This document shows, piece by piece, positions 33,976-45,320 of a DNA stretch of 64,000 nucleotides. The DNA lies in assembly GCF_021134715.1 (NCBI RefSeq), contig NC_060023.1, forward strand, positions 1,116,001 to 1,180,000, written 5' to 3'. This stretch comes from Daphnia pulex (taxonomy: Eukaryota; Arthropoda; Branchiopoda; Diplostraca; Daphniidae). The notes below the pieces were generated by a model. It was not told the origin of the DNA, did no database searches, and saw nothing but the letters and a program-made list of their open reading frames with translations. The translations under genes were made by a program, and so were the position numbers. How positions within the stretch are numbered: position 1 is the stretch's first letter; each line of letters starts with the position of its first letter.

Positions 33976-34855
33976 TTAACCTCGGGCAGTGGCGTGAGCG
34001 AGAGCGGCCATGTGAGCAGCACGGGCAGCGGCGACCTCGGCCGTTTCCTGAACGGGTTGGGGCATACCGAACGGCATGTTGGCATAACGGGCCGGGAGTA
34101 AAGTCATGGGAAATCCGTTGGCGGTTGCGGCGGCGTTGTAGGCGCGGTAATGCTCGATGGTGGCGGCCATTACTTCGGGAGTGTCTTGAACGGATCGTTT
34201 ACCACGAGCGGCAGCTAGAGCGGCCATATGGGCAGCACGGGCAGCAGCGACTTCGGGAGTGTCCTGGACGGGCTGTGGGGGACCCCAAACGGCAACGGGT
34301 TCCAAATGGCGAAGGCTGGAAACGACTCCATTAGCGGCGGCAGCGGCGGCGTGAGCGCGGACATGTTCGAGTTTGGCAGCGGCCACATCGGGGGCATCTG
34401 CGATGGATCGTTTGCCGCGAGCGGCGGCAGCGGCGTGAGCGGCAAAATGAGCGGCACGAGCAGCAGCAACTTCGTTGGTGTAAAGAGTTGGAAGAGAAGT
34501 AACAACTCCGTTGGCAGCGGCAGCGGCGGCGTAAGCGCGGTAGTGCTCAACTTTAGCGGCCCAGACTTCGGGACTGTCGGGAATCGATCGTCGTCCACGA
34601 GCAGCAGCAGCGTGAGCGGCCATGTGAGAAGCCCTTGCGGCGGCTACTTCCGCCGTCTCCTGTGCTGGTGGCTGGAGAGCGGAATAAGGGAAGTAGAGGT
34701 AAGGATTGTAGTTCCATCCACTTGGGTTCTGCTGAGCGGATGCAAAGCAAACCACACCCAAAAGCACTGCGAGAATCTGATTCGAAAAATTCAAATGGTG
34801 AGTCGATTGAAATTATCTTTAAGAGAAGAGGTTGAAAACTTACGTAGATCTTCAT
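33976..34855 (-). CDS. Ala-rich repeat cuticle-like protein 1
   Basis: Two exons on the minus strand, 34844-34855 (MKIY) and 33976-34776; 270 residues. Signal peptide ends near SAQQ. The mature N-terminus GWNYNPYLYFPYSA is shared with the next two genes. The rest is repeats of the type (D/E)T(P/A)EVAAARAAHxAAHA alternating with EVWAAKVEHYRAYAAAAAANGV, separated by GRRS or GKRS. Similar TPEVAAA-type repeats occur in arthropod cuticle proteins as I remember them, so a structural role in exoskeleton is likely but not proven. The intron directly after four codons is usual for arthropod cuticle genes. A TATATAAA lies 76 bases before the ATG. Confidence 0.78.
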
Positions 34856-34930
34856 GTCGTTTCGCTTAAGAGATTGTGAGCTGGTGGAATTCGGAGTGGA
34901 ATTAACGAAAATCTAAGAGATACCAGGGCC

Positions 34931-34938
34931 TTTATATA
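34931..34938 (-). promoter_or_regulatory. TATA box of Ala-rich gene 1
   Basis: TATATAAAGG on the minus strand, about 80 bases before the start codon. Confidence 0.7.
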
Positions 34939-35818
34939 CCACAGCTGATTTTGAATTGCTGATGGTTGCGCCGCCAGCAAGGTCTTTACTGTTGAAAAAA
35001 AAAAAAGATTGACTTCTTCCGCATCTCAACCATGTGATTATCAATTTGAACAGCTCGAAACCTGTTTCTTTATTTCCCATTTTACCAATCTATTACATCG
35101 ATCCAATCCGGCTGCTACCGCTTATGTGTTGGGGTGTGGTTATTCAAAAATCCATCTCGTATATCATGAACTTGAATTGACACTTCTAGAAACAACTCGA
35201 GTCGTCAAAATGTAAAACCAAACGTAAGCAATCGTCCACGCAGCCCCGGTGGCCTCGTCAACCCCAAAAGTAGAGTTAACAATAAAAACGTGAAAGTAAA
35301 AGTATACCATCCCAACTCCAGTTGTCTTATTTAGAACTGCATCAATGTTTTATTGGCAGTATGCGTGATATAGATTTAGCGCTCTTTGGTATGCTGAATT
35401 TGGCACTTGACAACCGTTTGAAAAATTGTTCCTTGAATCGCACCGGGTAACAGTTGAACTTGGCACAATTCAAATATTTCTCCGAATCGTACATTAGTAG
35501 TAGCATCAATCACGAATGGTAGCCTTGCCATTCACCCATTTGAAAATTGCTTTACTCTTTTTATGGTTAGTATTGAACCAGAGTCTATTCATCATGACCA
35601 TAAAATTGTAGAGCCATAAAAGAAAATGATTGAATCTCTTTATTTTGACAAAGAATGATTGAATGTCGCAGCGAATCAAGCCTTGGAAAATCATCAACCC
35701 ATATTTGAACAATTCTTAATGAATTCAAAATTTGAAATTTTATTGTCATGAATCCATATTTGAACTGTTATTAATTAAATTCAAAATTTTACAACCTTAT
35801 TTGTTGTCTAGAAAATAT
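34939..35818. other. Intergenic between Ala-rich gene 1 and tRNA-Arg
   Basis: About 0.9 kb. Nothing recognised; the short frames at 35009 and 35506 are unsupported. Confidence 0.5.
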
Positions 35819-35902
35819 GGTCGTGTGGCCTAACGGATAAGGCGTCGGACTTCTAACTTGTCAGCAATCCGAAAATTGCGGGTTCGAATCCCGCCACGAT
35901 TA
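35819..35902 (+). tRNA. tRNA-Arg(UCU) with an 11-nt intron
   Basis: The acceptor stem GGTCGTG pairs with CACGATT (two G-U pairs), discriminator A at 35902. The D arm is GCC-TAACGGATAA-GGC, the anticodon stem TCGGA/TCCGA and the T arm GCGGG-TTCGAAT-CCCGC. The anticodon is TCT at 35852-35854. Bases 35856-35866 are an intron at the canonical place one base 3' of the anticodon; removing it leaves a normal 7-base loop. Box A (TGGCCTAACGG) and box B (GGTTCGAATCC) are present for Pol III. Confidence 0.93.
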
Positions 35903-36202
35903 ACTTGAATTTTAATCTAGTCTCTTAAAATTTGCTGCCATCAATTCTTTAGTCTTTATGACACAAGTTTCATTGGGAAGAATTCCTTTGCATAAAAATA
36001 ATTAGGTAATAGACGGTGTACTAGTAATTAGCAAATACTCATAATGCATTTTATTAGACGGCTGGTTTGAGTGAAAGTTTCACTATTATGCAAAAGGTTT
36101 ACAATGTTCAATTTACAGCAATTTCTTTTAATGTTTTTAGAAAACAGAAAACAATGAGGGAGGATTGGAAGATGACTGTGTGGAGCTGTTTGGCAACAAG
36201 AT
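35903..36202. other. Intergenic
   Basis: 300 bases between the tRNA and the stop of Ala-rich gene 2. Nothing seen. Confidence 0.5.
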
Positions 36203-37309
36203 TCAACCGGAGCGGACGGCGGCTTCGTTGAATGCGCGGAAGAAGGCCAATTTGGCTGCGTAAACTTCGGGTGTGTCCTGGATGACGGCCGGTTGGCTCC
36301 ACACGGGGACGGGAGTTGGGAGCGGCTGAACGGCGACAACTTTGGCAACTCGGGCGGCGGCAACAGCGTGGGCGGCAAGGTGAGCACGACGGGCAGCGGC
36401 AACTTCGGGAGTCTCTTGAACCTGTTGGGGCATACCGAACGGCATGTTGGCATAACGGGCCGGCAGGTAAGCCATGATTCCGTTAGCGGCGGCTGCGGCG
36501 TTGTAGGCGCGGTAATGCTCGATGGTGGCCGCCATCACTTCGGGAGTGTCAGCGATGGAGCGTTTACCGCGAGCGGCAGCCAAAGCGGCCATGTGGGCAG
36601 CACGAGCAGCGGCGACTTCGGGAGTGTCCTGGACGGGCTGTGGTGGTCCCCAAACGGCAACGGGTTCCAAATGGCGAAGGCTGGAAACGACTCCATTAGC
36701 GGCGGCAGCGACGGCGTGAGCGCGGACATGTTCGAGTTTGGCAGCGGCCACATCGGGGGCATCTTGGATGGATCTTTTACCGCGGGCGGCAGCATGGATG
36801 GCCAAATGAGCGGCACGAGCTGCAGCTACTTCCGGTGTATCTTGAACGGGTTGCGGGACTCCCCATCCGACGACTTGCAGAGGTGGAAGGGTCGAAACGA
36901 CTCCATTGGCGGCAGCAGCGGCCGAATGGGCGCGGTAATGTTCGACTTTAGCGGCCCAAACTTCGGGAGTGTCCAAAACAGCACCGGGTTGTCCCCAAAC
37001 AGGAACGGACTGAGCGGCGATGACTCGTGATCCTCTGGCGGAAGCGTGAGCAGCAGCGTGAGTGGCACGGGCGGCGACGACTTCGGCCGTTTCCTGTACG
37101 GGCGCCGGTTGGGCGGTGTAAGGGTAGTAAAGGAAGGGATTGTAATTGAAACCAGCCGGGAACTGGGCAGAGACGGCACATGCCATCAAAACGACAACGA
37201 CAGCCACCTATGATTATAGAATTGAGCAGTTCAAAATGGAATTAATTTCTTCCAAATCGTTACATCATTTGATAAAATAGAATTCGATTTCACTTACTGA
37301 GGTTTTCAT
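36203..37309 (-). CDS. Ala-rich repeat cuticle-like protein 2
   Basis: Two exons on the minus strand, 37298-37309 (MKTS) and 36203-37207; 338 residues, the longest of the three. Signal peptide VAVVVVLMACAVSAQ, then FPAGFNYNPFLYYPYTA, then alternating modules: QETAEVVAARATHAAAHA, DTPEVWAAKVEHYRAHSAAAAANG, DTPEVAAARAAHLA, DAPDVAAAKLEHVRAHA, DTPEVMAATIEHYRAYNA, with RGKRS between several. One block (SSLRHLEPVAVWGPPQPVQD) is shared with gene 1, and the whole N-terminal half is nearly identical to gene 3. Same inferred structural role. Confidence 0.8.
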
Positions 37310-39233
37310 GTCGACTCGCTTATTAGTTGTAGAAGCGCAGAAGGAGACGAGAGTGGATTGAAGACTGGAGCAAATAGTCCGTCCTTTTATACGTCGTTGC
37401 CTCCATGACTGGGAATCTCTTTAGCCTTCCCAGTAGGAAGCAACTAGTGCAATCATCCAAGGACACGATTTTTTTAGGGCAAACATCCGAATTTCTCGAT
37501 TGTGTTAGGTTAGAAAAGTTTGACGGCCACACCTTCTATTGCCACTAGCACGATGATTAGACTTGATCCATTTTTTGATTTTCTAGACTTCTTCCTGTGT
37601 TGCTGGACACACAGGATCTCGAGGCTGAACTCTCTCTCCTAGTGATGGGATGTCCGTGAAAAAGTTGACGGACCGCCTTGACTAGGACGAGAGACACTGA
37701 TGGCGACCTTTCACTTATTCAAATCTGGCCTCGCATCATGTAGGGATTGAATGTGTCGCCAGAAAAATCTCAACTATTATTTGATTGTTTTTAGTTTTTT
37801 AAACTGTTTGAATCTATACGTTATTACGTATTTGAATTGCAAATTCAAATGTATCACTGCCCAGTGTTTTGAGATCACTCCGAATTAATCAAAATGAATT
37901 TTATTCTTCTTCAAGGACTCTAAATAATTGATGGGATAGGCTAGACGATGGCGCATGTTGATGGCCAGCCCAAAAAGCCAACCGCCCAGATGACTTTTAT
38001 GATGTGCAAGGTCGCATTTGACTTGTGCTGCCGGCAAAGAATATAAGGCCATTTTTTGGTCTATTATTTTCGGCTATAACACGCGCTCAGTCTATAGTAC
38101 AATCTCCTATATCATTAAACGCAATTCAGGATTTTTCTATTGTTTTGTTAATCACAGAGTTCGTCGATGATTGAAGGAAAATAATAATTGTCATCGTCCA
38201 ACCACGCCCAGATTGATGCAATCTCAAGGTCGTCGTTTTATTTTTGAAATCACTGGAAATTTGACTAAATCAGATCGTTTGCCTTAGCGATCAGACTCTG
38301 ATTAATACAAATCACGACTAGATTTTCAGCGAAGACTAAAGACAATTAATCTTGAATGAAATGTTGATCAAGGTACACAAGGAGACACATTTGATTCAAT
38401 GATTTCCAGTGAATTAGATAACAGATCCCCATCGTATTTCCGTAAATTGTTTGACACAGAAATTCGATAAAATCTTGTTGTCCAATCGGCTATAACTTAT
38501 TTGAGATTGACAGTATAATCAATTAATCGGGCGGAACCTTTTGTTTCCAGTCGATTAAGTGGGACCATCTATTTTATCGCTATAGTTTTTCTCAGAAATC
38601 CCAGCAGCAGTGACCAGACGGAAAAGGATGTGCCTCACCATATATAAGTTGGCGAAAGTAGGTGGGTATATAATAATATGCAAAAGTTGTTCAGCATCAA
38701 ATTGGTTTTTTTTTTCTCTAGGATAGTCCACATACAATCGGCTCTATATTATGCAAGAACAAAAAGAACGACCTTGCATTCATTTGCCCGAATGCCTTTG
38801 AATTGTCATGATTATATGACGTCATTTCAAAAGTGAATGCGCGCGTGGAATTGCTGGAATCGCACTGGAGGCAAGGTCGTGTAGCAATCAACAATCCAAT
38901 CAGACCCTATACGATCATGAAATTTAAAATAAAAATACTTGCAACCATCAAAACGGGTATGTGAATTTAATTTTTAATTAGAATTTAAAGAAAATTTCCT
39001 GTTTCACTTATTATTCCTTGACCAAGTGAACAAGGTTATGTTTAAGTAAAGCAGAGAGACGAAAGTTTGTTCGTAGAAAAGTTCACCGGTTTATTTTTCA
39101 CGAGAGGCCTCAATATTCGAAATGATTATTCTATTACGTAAGTTGACATATTAAACATTGGGTTAGTTTTGCGAATAGGAATTGATTAAAATTTGTTAGT
39201 CAGTTAGTCAGTTGATTTTAGAATTTGAATGAT
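37310..39233. other. Intergenic between Ala-rich genes 2 and 3
   Basis: About 1.9 kb. It contains the gene 2 TATA box near its left end and no other feature I can support. Confidence 0.5.
37385..37391 (-). promoter_or_regulatory. TATA box of Ala-rich gene 2
   Basis: TATAAAAGG on the minus strand, 76 bases before the ATG at 37309. Confidence 0.72.
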
Positions 39234-40201
39234 TCAACCGGAGCGGGATAAGGCCTCGTTGAAACTGCGGAAGAAGGCCCATTTGGCCGCTTGAACTTCG
39301 GGAGTGTCTTGGACAGGTTGAGGTAAAGCCCAGCTGACTGCCGGAAGGCGAGAAGGCAAGGTGGAAACGAATCCGTTCGTGATGGAAGCCACCGAGTTGC
39401 CCAGCTGGAGGCTGCTGGCTAGAGTCGCAGCAGGAAGCGGTTGGACGGCGATTACATTCGGAACTCGGGCGGCGGCAACAGCGTGAGCGGCCATGTGAGC
39501 ACGACGGGCTGCGGCTACTTCGGGAGTCTCTTGGACGGGCTGAGGCATAGCCCAAGGCATAGCGCCATACCGGGCGGGCAGATAGGCCATCGGGATTCCA
39601 TTAGAGGCGGCTGCGGCATTGTAGGCGCGGTAATGTTCGATGGTGGCGGCTCTTACTGCCGGAGTATCTTGGATGGATCTTTTACCGCGGGCAGCAGCAT
39701 GGATGGCCAAATGAGCGGCACGAGCTGCAGCTACTTCCGGTGTGTCTTGAACGGGTTGCGGGACTCCCCAGCCGACGACTTGCAGAGGTGGAAGGGTCGA
39801 AACGACTCCGTTGGCGGCAGCAGCGGCCGAATGGGCGCGGTAATGTTCGACTTTAGCGGCCCAAACTTCGGGAGTGTCCAAAACGGCACCAGGTTGTCCC
39901 CAAACAGGAACGGGCTGAGCGGCGATGACTCGTGATCCTCTGGCGGAAGCGTGAGCAGCAGCGTGAGTGGCGCGGGCGGCGACGACTTCGGCCGTTTCCT
40001 GTACGGGTGCCGGTTGGGCGGTGTAGGGGTAGTAGAGGAAGGGATTGTAATTGAAACCAGCCGGGAACTGGGCAGAGACGGCGCATGCCATCAAAACGAC
40101 AACGACAGCCACCTGTGAATATAAAATAGTGGTGACGTCACAGTTAATTTTAAAAGAATTCATTTTTAAATTAAAGTAAATTCACTTACTGAGGTCTTCA
40201 T
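39234..40201 (-). CDS. Ala-rich repeat cuticle-like protein 3
   Basis: Two exons on the minus strand, 40190-40201 (MKTS) and 39234-40112; 296 residues. The first about 150 residues match gene 2 almost residue for residue, including signal peptide and RGSRVIAAQ. After RGKRSIQD it skips the LEHVRAHA...WGPPQPVQD block of gene 2 and continues DTPAVRAATIEHYRAYNA. The C-terminal part (LQLGNSVASITNGFVSTLPSRLP) is unique. Gene 3 therefore looks like a recent duplicate of gene 2 with one repeat pair removed or never gained. A TATAAAA lies 76 bases upstream. Confidence 0.8.
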
Positions 40202-40276
40202 GTCGATTCGCCGAGTGAATGTTGTGACAAGGCAATAGAGGAGAGTGAATTGTATTTTCCTCCACTTTACCAGAGC

Positions 40277-40283
40277 TTTTATA
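40277..40283 (-). promoter_or_regulatory. TATA box of Ala-rich gene 3
   Basis: TATAAAAGC on the minus strand, 76 bases before the ATG at 40201, the same spacing as in gene 2. Confidence 0.72.
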
Positions 40284-40706
40284 CAAATCCACTGCACACG
40301 CATCCTTGTGAATTGACGTCTAGTCCTTGAGGAAACGTCGTGTATTCCACAAAAATCGCCAAAATCTTCCGCCTTAGCAGCAGAAAAAAACCAGAGGAGA
40401 TTAGATGATTGAGATATGTCCCAGTTTCCTTCACTTTTACTTTCTCATGCACGCAATTGCCTGAATAGGGGTTAGCTTTGATATCTCTTCCTCTGTGACT
40501 ACAAATCGTGCGCATGTGCGTGAAAGTACCGTAAACGAATTTTGAAACAAGCCTAGTTTACTATATAGTCCTACAGACCTTTACTTCCTGTAAGTAAAGC
40601 TAATGATATGGGCGATTGGTCACGATGTTGAACATGTCTCAATTTAGGAAGTCAATTTAATAAACACAATTAATTCACAATCTCATTAAAACATTTTTTG
40701 TATGTT

Positions 40707-40737
<31 letters not shown>

Positions 40738-43700
40738 GTGACTGGCCTTTAACGTACTTAATGAAACTAATATTTGAATGTTGCGAATTTTATAGAGTAG
40801 ACGGAGTTTTAAAAGATTTTAAAAAGGGATTTATTGAAACGTGAAAACGATATTCATATATGGTCCCGCCCTTTTTTGTTTACCAGCAGTATGTGCGCGC
40901 CACCTCGTGTACGAAATGGACACTACCTAGTCCAAACAGCTGATCCCAACATAGCTGCAGTCGCTGCACATTTGTCGTGCAACGTGTTGAGACAATGAGA
41001 ATTTTGAGATGTTAACTGAGATTGAGGTGCTTTCTTTACGAATTATTATATTCCGACAACATGGTTTAACCAAGGTTTAATGTTCTTTTAACTTTAGCCA
41101 GCTACAGCTAAGAATATTGCATGTGGTAAATGGTTATTACCCGTTGGCCATCCACTGACCACTGGTGCTGCATTGTACGAGACGTTAGTGCTTGAAAAAC
41201 ATTTTTGGTTAACCAAGCTTTGACCACCTGCTTCAACTATTTCAGGTTATTTACATTTGTGGAGTAAACTAAGAAGCTGAAGGTCCCACATTGGGATTTC
41301 AGTTGTAAAAATGCAATGAAAGAAACAGGTAACATTTCACCTTGCCAAAGTTTCTAGATCTTACTGAAAATACTGTTTAATTTTCTATTAGCGCTACAGA
41401 AATTATTTGGTTGCTGTGGATACTTCCCTCTAGCTGATTCCCTTACACTGATTGATCTCAAAGTAGAAACATCATCCAAACCCAGTAACAAAAATATCAA
41501 AAGTTAAATGTTTTTTTTTTTTCTGATTTCATGAAATGTTTCTATTTGCAGTGAAATTTCAACTTGACAGCTTTTGAGTAAGTCATCTCTATTGAAAGTC
41601 AAATCAATTCTGTCAAGCTTCAAGTGCAGCTCGTGGGGTGAATTGACTCATGGACTATGAGTAGCACATTTATTTAAACCCGTCAGCTACAAGTATCTGT
41701 TGACTGACACAGGAAAGTGTAAAAACTGAATCCTAATCTTTTTCCCAACCCAAAAGGCCAAAACCCTACAATTTTGTTCAATTCCTAGGAATTGGGCCTT
41801 GTTATGCAGTTGTCCATGCAGATTGATTGCAGCTTGGGGTCATGTGGATGTCTCAGTGTCAACCCTCACTGTGTGCTCCTTAAAACTTTGTGTTCTCGTG
41901 GTTTAAGGAACTTGGAATTTTAACCAGGTGAGTCTAGTAATGAATTCTTTTATCACCTGCCATATTCTTTTTTCCTGGGTCAAGATCTCGATTTAAGTTA
42001 ATTTGTTAAGCACTTTGATTGGACAGGAATTAAGTCTAGTAGCTTAAAATTTCTGCTCGACGATGTCCCAATTTCAAAAATCCCCTTTTCAAGTAACGTA
42101 GCATCAGCGCAACTAAGTTAGTAGTTGTGTGACTTAGAGTGCGTTATTGGTCGTTAGTTGTCTTAAGTTGGACCATGCAGGGTTTTTTACGGACAGACAT
42201 GGAAAACAGTGGGTTACGGTAAATAGAGGAGGGATTTGATGAAGGGAGTAGAAATTAAACCTTTTTTTTTTGTATCTACACTAGATGCCATAACCATTAT
42301 ACCATGGTTGGGTCGCACATCCGGTTTGAATAATGTTCGGAAGGCATAATCGTACCCCAGTCTTCTTTCTCGTAAGATTGTTACAGCTACGAGCACAAGC
42401 GACTAAACCACCACCATTGAACTTGAAAGGACGATGAGAGATTCATTAAAAGGTACGACCACTTCCATTCTTAGTTTATCGTTCCGTGTTTTCACCCTAA
42501 ACTGTCACATTAGGTTAGACGGAGCTTAGTCGACTCCGACAAACAATCGCCGGGATAGGTTACTAACATAGTGTTCTTATCTTGTTTTTGTTAACATTCA
42601 GGGAGGGAATTGAGCAAAATTATAGCAAGCAAAAAAGGGTAAAATGGTTTTAAGTGTCAAGATGACGTCACCCAAAACCCTTTGTGGATGCAAGAAGTCT
42701 TGGAAGTGGTAGGATAGTACGAGGATTTCTTAAGCTGCTAATGCTGCAAAAGAAGACCCGCAAAGGCAATGATAATTGAAAACACGAACCACACCTATTT
42801 GCCGGTATCTTTGTTTTTTACTCGATTGCTGTGAGTTTAATTGAATGTGGTCTACAACGAGTTGGTTAAATTATTTTGAAGAGATTCATCAGTTGAAGGG
42901 ACCGGGCTTAAACAGATTAAAATTACAGATTTCCCCACCCTTTCTTGGCCCTCTGTTGGGTTCTTGGATAGTTACACTGTCGCGTTTCGGGGGCGCTGTT
43001 TAGCTACACTCCTTTGGGATTCGGTATTTGCATATCTCCATATTTTCTCATTATCTGCCTGTGATTCAGTCGCGTGTTCAATGGCGTCAGTGATTTGGGG
43101 CCGTTTACTGATTGAGTTTACTGATTGAGTGCTTTCTGACGTTTCAGACTTAACGCATTGGTGTCTAGATCAGGTGATCTTGTGTTTTTGTTAGTTAGTT
43201 TAAACCCTTTAAACCACAAGAGAAGAAAGAAAAAAGCTGCTGCTAGTTTGGCCACGTCATCTTCCTCGGCTCCAGTGTGGGCACACTAGAGATTTTTGTG
43301 GGTAAACATCAGGAGTAAAAATTAAATAATAGAAGTTAATTTCATTTTTTTTTTATGTTATGGCTGGGCCGCTGGGGGAAGAAGACATCTGGCTTGCCTG
43401 ATTTGCATTCAGTTGTTGGGTGTAAGCTAGTCCTTCAGCCCCTACTTTCTTCTTGGTTCTATTTTCAATGTTAGTTGAAGCATGGGTTTTGAGAGAGAAA
43501 GAAGCCATTATCCCTTGTTGCGTTTTTTTATGTTTGCTTGATTGCTTTGGGGATGTATTTCTATTAATAGTGATGGGTTGGCGTGGTGAGTGCAATTAAT
43601 TTGTTTGCACGTCTAGTAACCATGAAGGTGTTCAATGCCATTTTTTTATTTTTAGAAGAAACTTGAAAGCTTCAAAGATTTGGAAACCATACTGTCCACC

Positions 43701-44856
43701 ACGTCCACAAGCTGAGAAACATTTCACAAGTAATATGTTCTTAATGGTAAAATCCTTGTTTAAACTGATTAAGATTTTGATCATGACATTTGTGATGTTT
43801 TATTGCAGACACTTTTCAAAATATGGAACTTCCCTTCAGCCATCAGTCTAGCACTTACGTCCAATTTTGCAGGCCTTTGCTGTGAACATCAATAACATTC
43901 ACTAATTGAAGGTTAGTAAAGTGACTTTCTAATTTAGTTTAATCCAAAATGAAATGTGTTGAGTTGGTAGTAAAACTAAAGGAGTTTTTAGGAAAAAATC
44001 TTGGCTTCCATTGATTGGTTTTAACATTTTTGAATTTTGTTGAGTCATTAACCTTGAACAAAGTTCAATTGTGAAATTGTATTTAAATCTTTAATGAGAA
44101 CATGTAAATTTTTGATTAAACTAAAGATAAATAATGTTGCAATAGAAAATTTGGGTTGAACCATGTGATTGAAACAGCATAGCATTTTTTTCATGCAGTA
44201 TTTTCATTGATGCTAAAATTAATTTTATTTCGTTTGTGTTGTAGGTTCATGTTTCCATTGTTGCTGCCCAATGATGCGTGTTGTCCCAGCCTATGCCGGT
44301 GAAAGTTATTTTTCTTCAAGTTAAACTTTGGCTGTTCTTTGGTGCTGGCGTCGTGTTACGGAATTTGCATCCTGTATTTTGTTCAATTTTATTTGTGTCT
44401 ATATCTTTTATTTGTTGAGAAGGAAGAAAAACAGAAATATGGGGAGTTTTAACGTTAAACAATAAATATTGGGAAAGCAACGAGGAAGAAGATGGCGGGG
44501 GGTGGGGAGATTTAAAGTAATGTTAATGAATAGTGACGTGAAAATTAATGATGAAACCTTTATTAACCTATAACCCAACATATTAACATAATATCCTAAT
44601 ACCCACACCTCTAATACTCACACTTATATCCATTCCACCCCTATAATTCTCACATTCCAAATACCCAATCCTGTATTACTCACACCCCCAATACCCATAC
44701 CACTAATATATATATCTAATTATACCTAATATGTATTATAAAATTGTAATAAACTAACATATTATACTAACCATGTACACTTTCTAATCAATGGGGAACA
44801 TAAATAAAATAAATAATTCAATAAACAGAGCGTCCGGTTCAAAATGATTTTTATTT
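40284..44856. other. Long stretch without a supported gene
   Basis: About 4.6 kb. It holds a T run of 26 at 40705-40730 and a pyrimidine/ACC-rich low-complexity stretch at about 44600-44710 (repeats like ataccca and actcaca). The 80-codon minus frame at 43353-43595 is not recognisable. The base composition of 41-44.4 kb is less AT-rich than other spacers, and several donor/acceptor-like sequences occur, so a long non-coding transcript is possible. I cannot show one. Confidence 0.4.
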
Positions 44857-45253
44857 TGTGCGAACTTATAACAAACAGTCCGCCAGCCAATGAGACAAAA
44901 AAAGCGACGGTTTATTTTCAAGGAAAATCTGCATAAGGCAGTTAAACATTTAAACAATTTAACAATCTTGTGTAGAGTTTTGGACCTTTTCTACTGGTGC
45001 AAATCGCGATTATACATGTTTGGTAGTGGAGAAAGATGGTTGTTGAAATAAAAGCAATGGTGAGTCGGCCAAGCAAAGCATCGAAAACCAAACATATATA
45101 GACGCGATTTGCACCTGTATACAAGTTGCAAAACTCTACACGAGATTCTTAAATTGGTTAGATGTTTAACTGCCTTATGCAGATTTCCTTGTAAATAAAC
45201 CCTCGCTTTTTTTGTCTCATTGGCTGGCGGACTGTTTGTTATAACTCGCACAT
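44857..45253. mobile_element. Foldback element with about 150-bp arms
   Basis: Left arm from about 44857 to 45020, right arm from about 45090 to 45253. The arms are inverted copies that differ at roughly one base in ten: shared pieces include acaaacagtccgccagccaa, gcataaggcagttaaac, gtgtagagtttt and gtgcaaatcgcg. The central spacer is only about 70 bases. No protein-like frame beyond chance. This fits a non-autonomous foldback transposon or MITE; a transcript would form a long hairpin. Target duplication not resolved. Confidence 0.85.
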
Positions 45254-45320
45254 GCAGTCAATCAAGACAGGGGGAGACTCCGCCTTGATTGACTGTGTCC
45301 AGGGAGATTACCTGGACAAG
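45254..45320. repeat. Two adjacent short hairpins
   Basis: First hairpin: cagtcaatcaag and cttgattgactg, 12 perfect pairs around a loop of about 17 bases. Second: tgtccagg and cctggaca, 8 pairs around gagatta, starting right after the first. They abut the foldback element and may be part of the same insertion or a regulatory structure. Confidence 0.6.

Noticed and set aside
34228-34869. Plus-strand Gly/Ser-rich frames over the Ala-rich genes (also 36293-37030 and 39441-39935)
   Set aside because: Antisense of GCN-rich alanine codons; no signal peptide or splice signals in that sense.
40705-40730. T run as a sign of a retroposed poly-A tail (minus strand)
   Set aside because: No processed copy, LINE or SINE body or target duplication could be recognised next to it.
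43353-43595. Minus-strand frame of 80 codons, Ser/Gln/Lys-rich
   Set aside because: Tempting composition, but no homology, no promoter and no splice partner. A non-coding transcript in this region cannot be shown.
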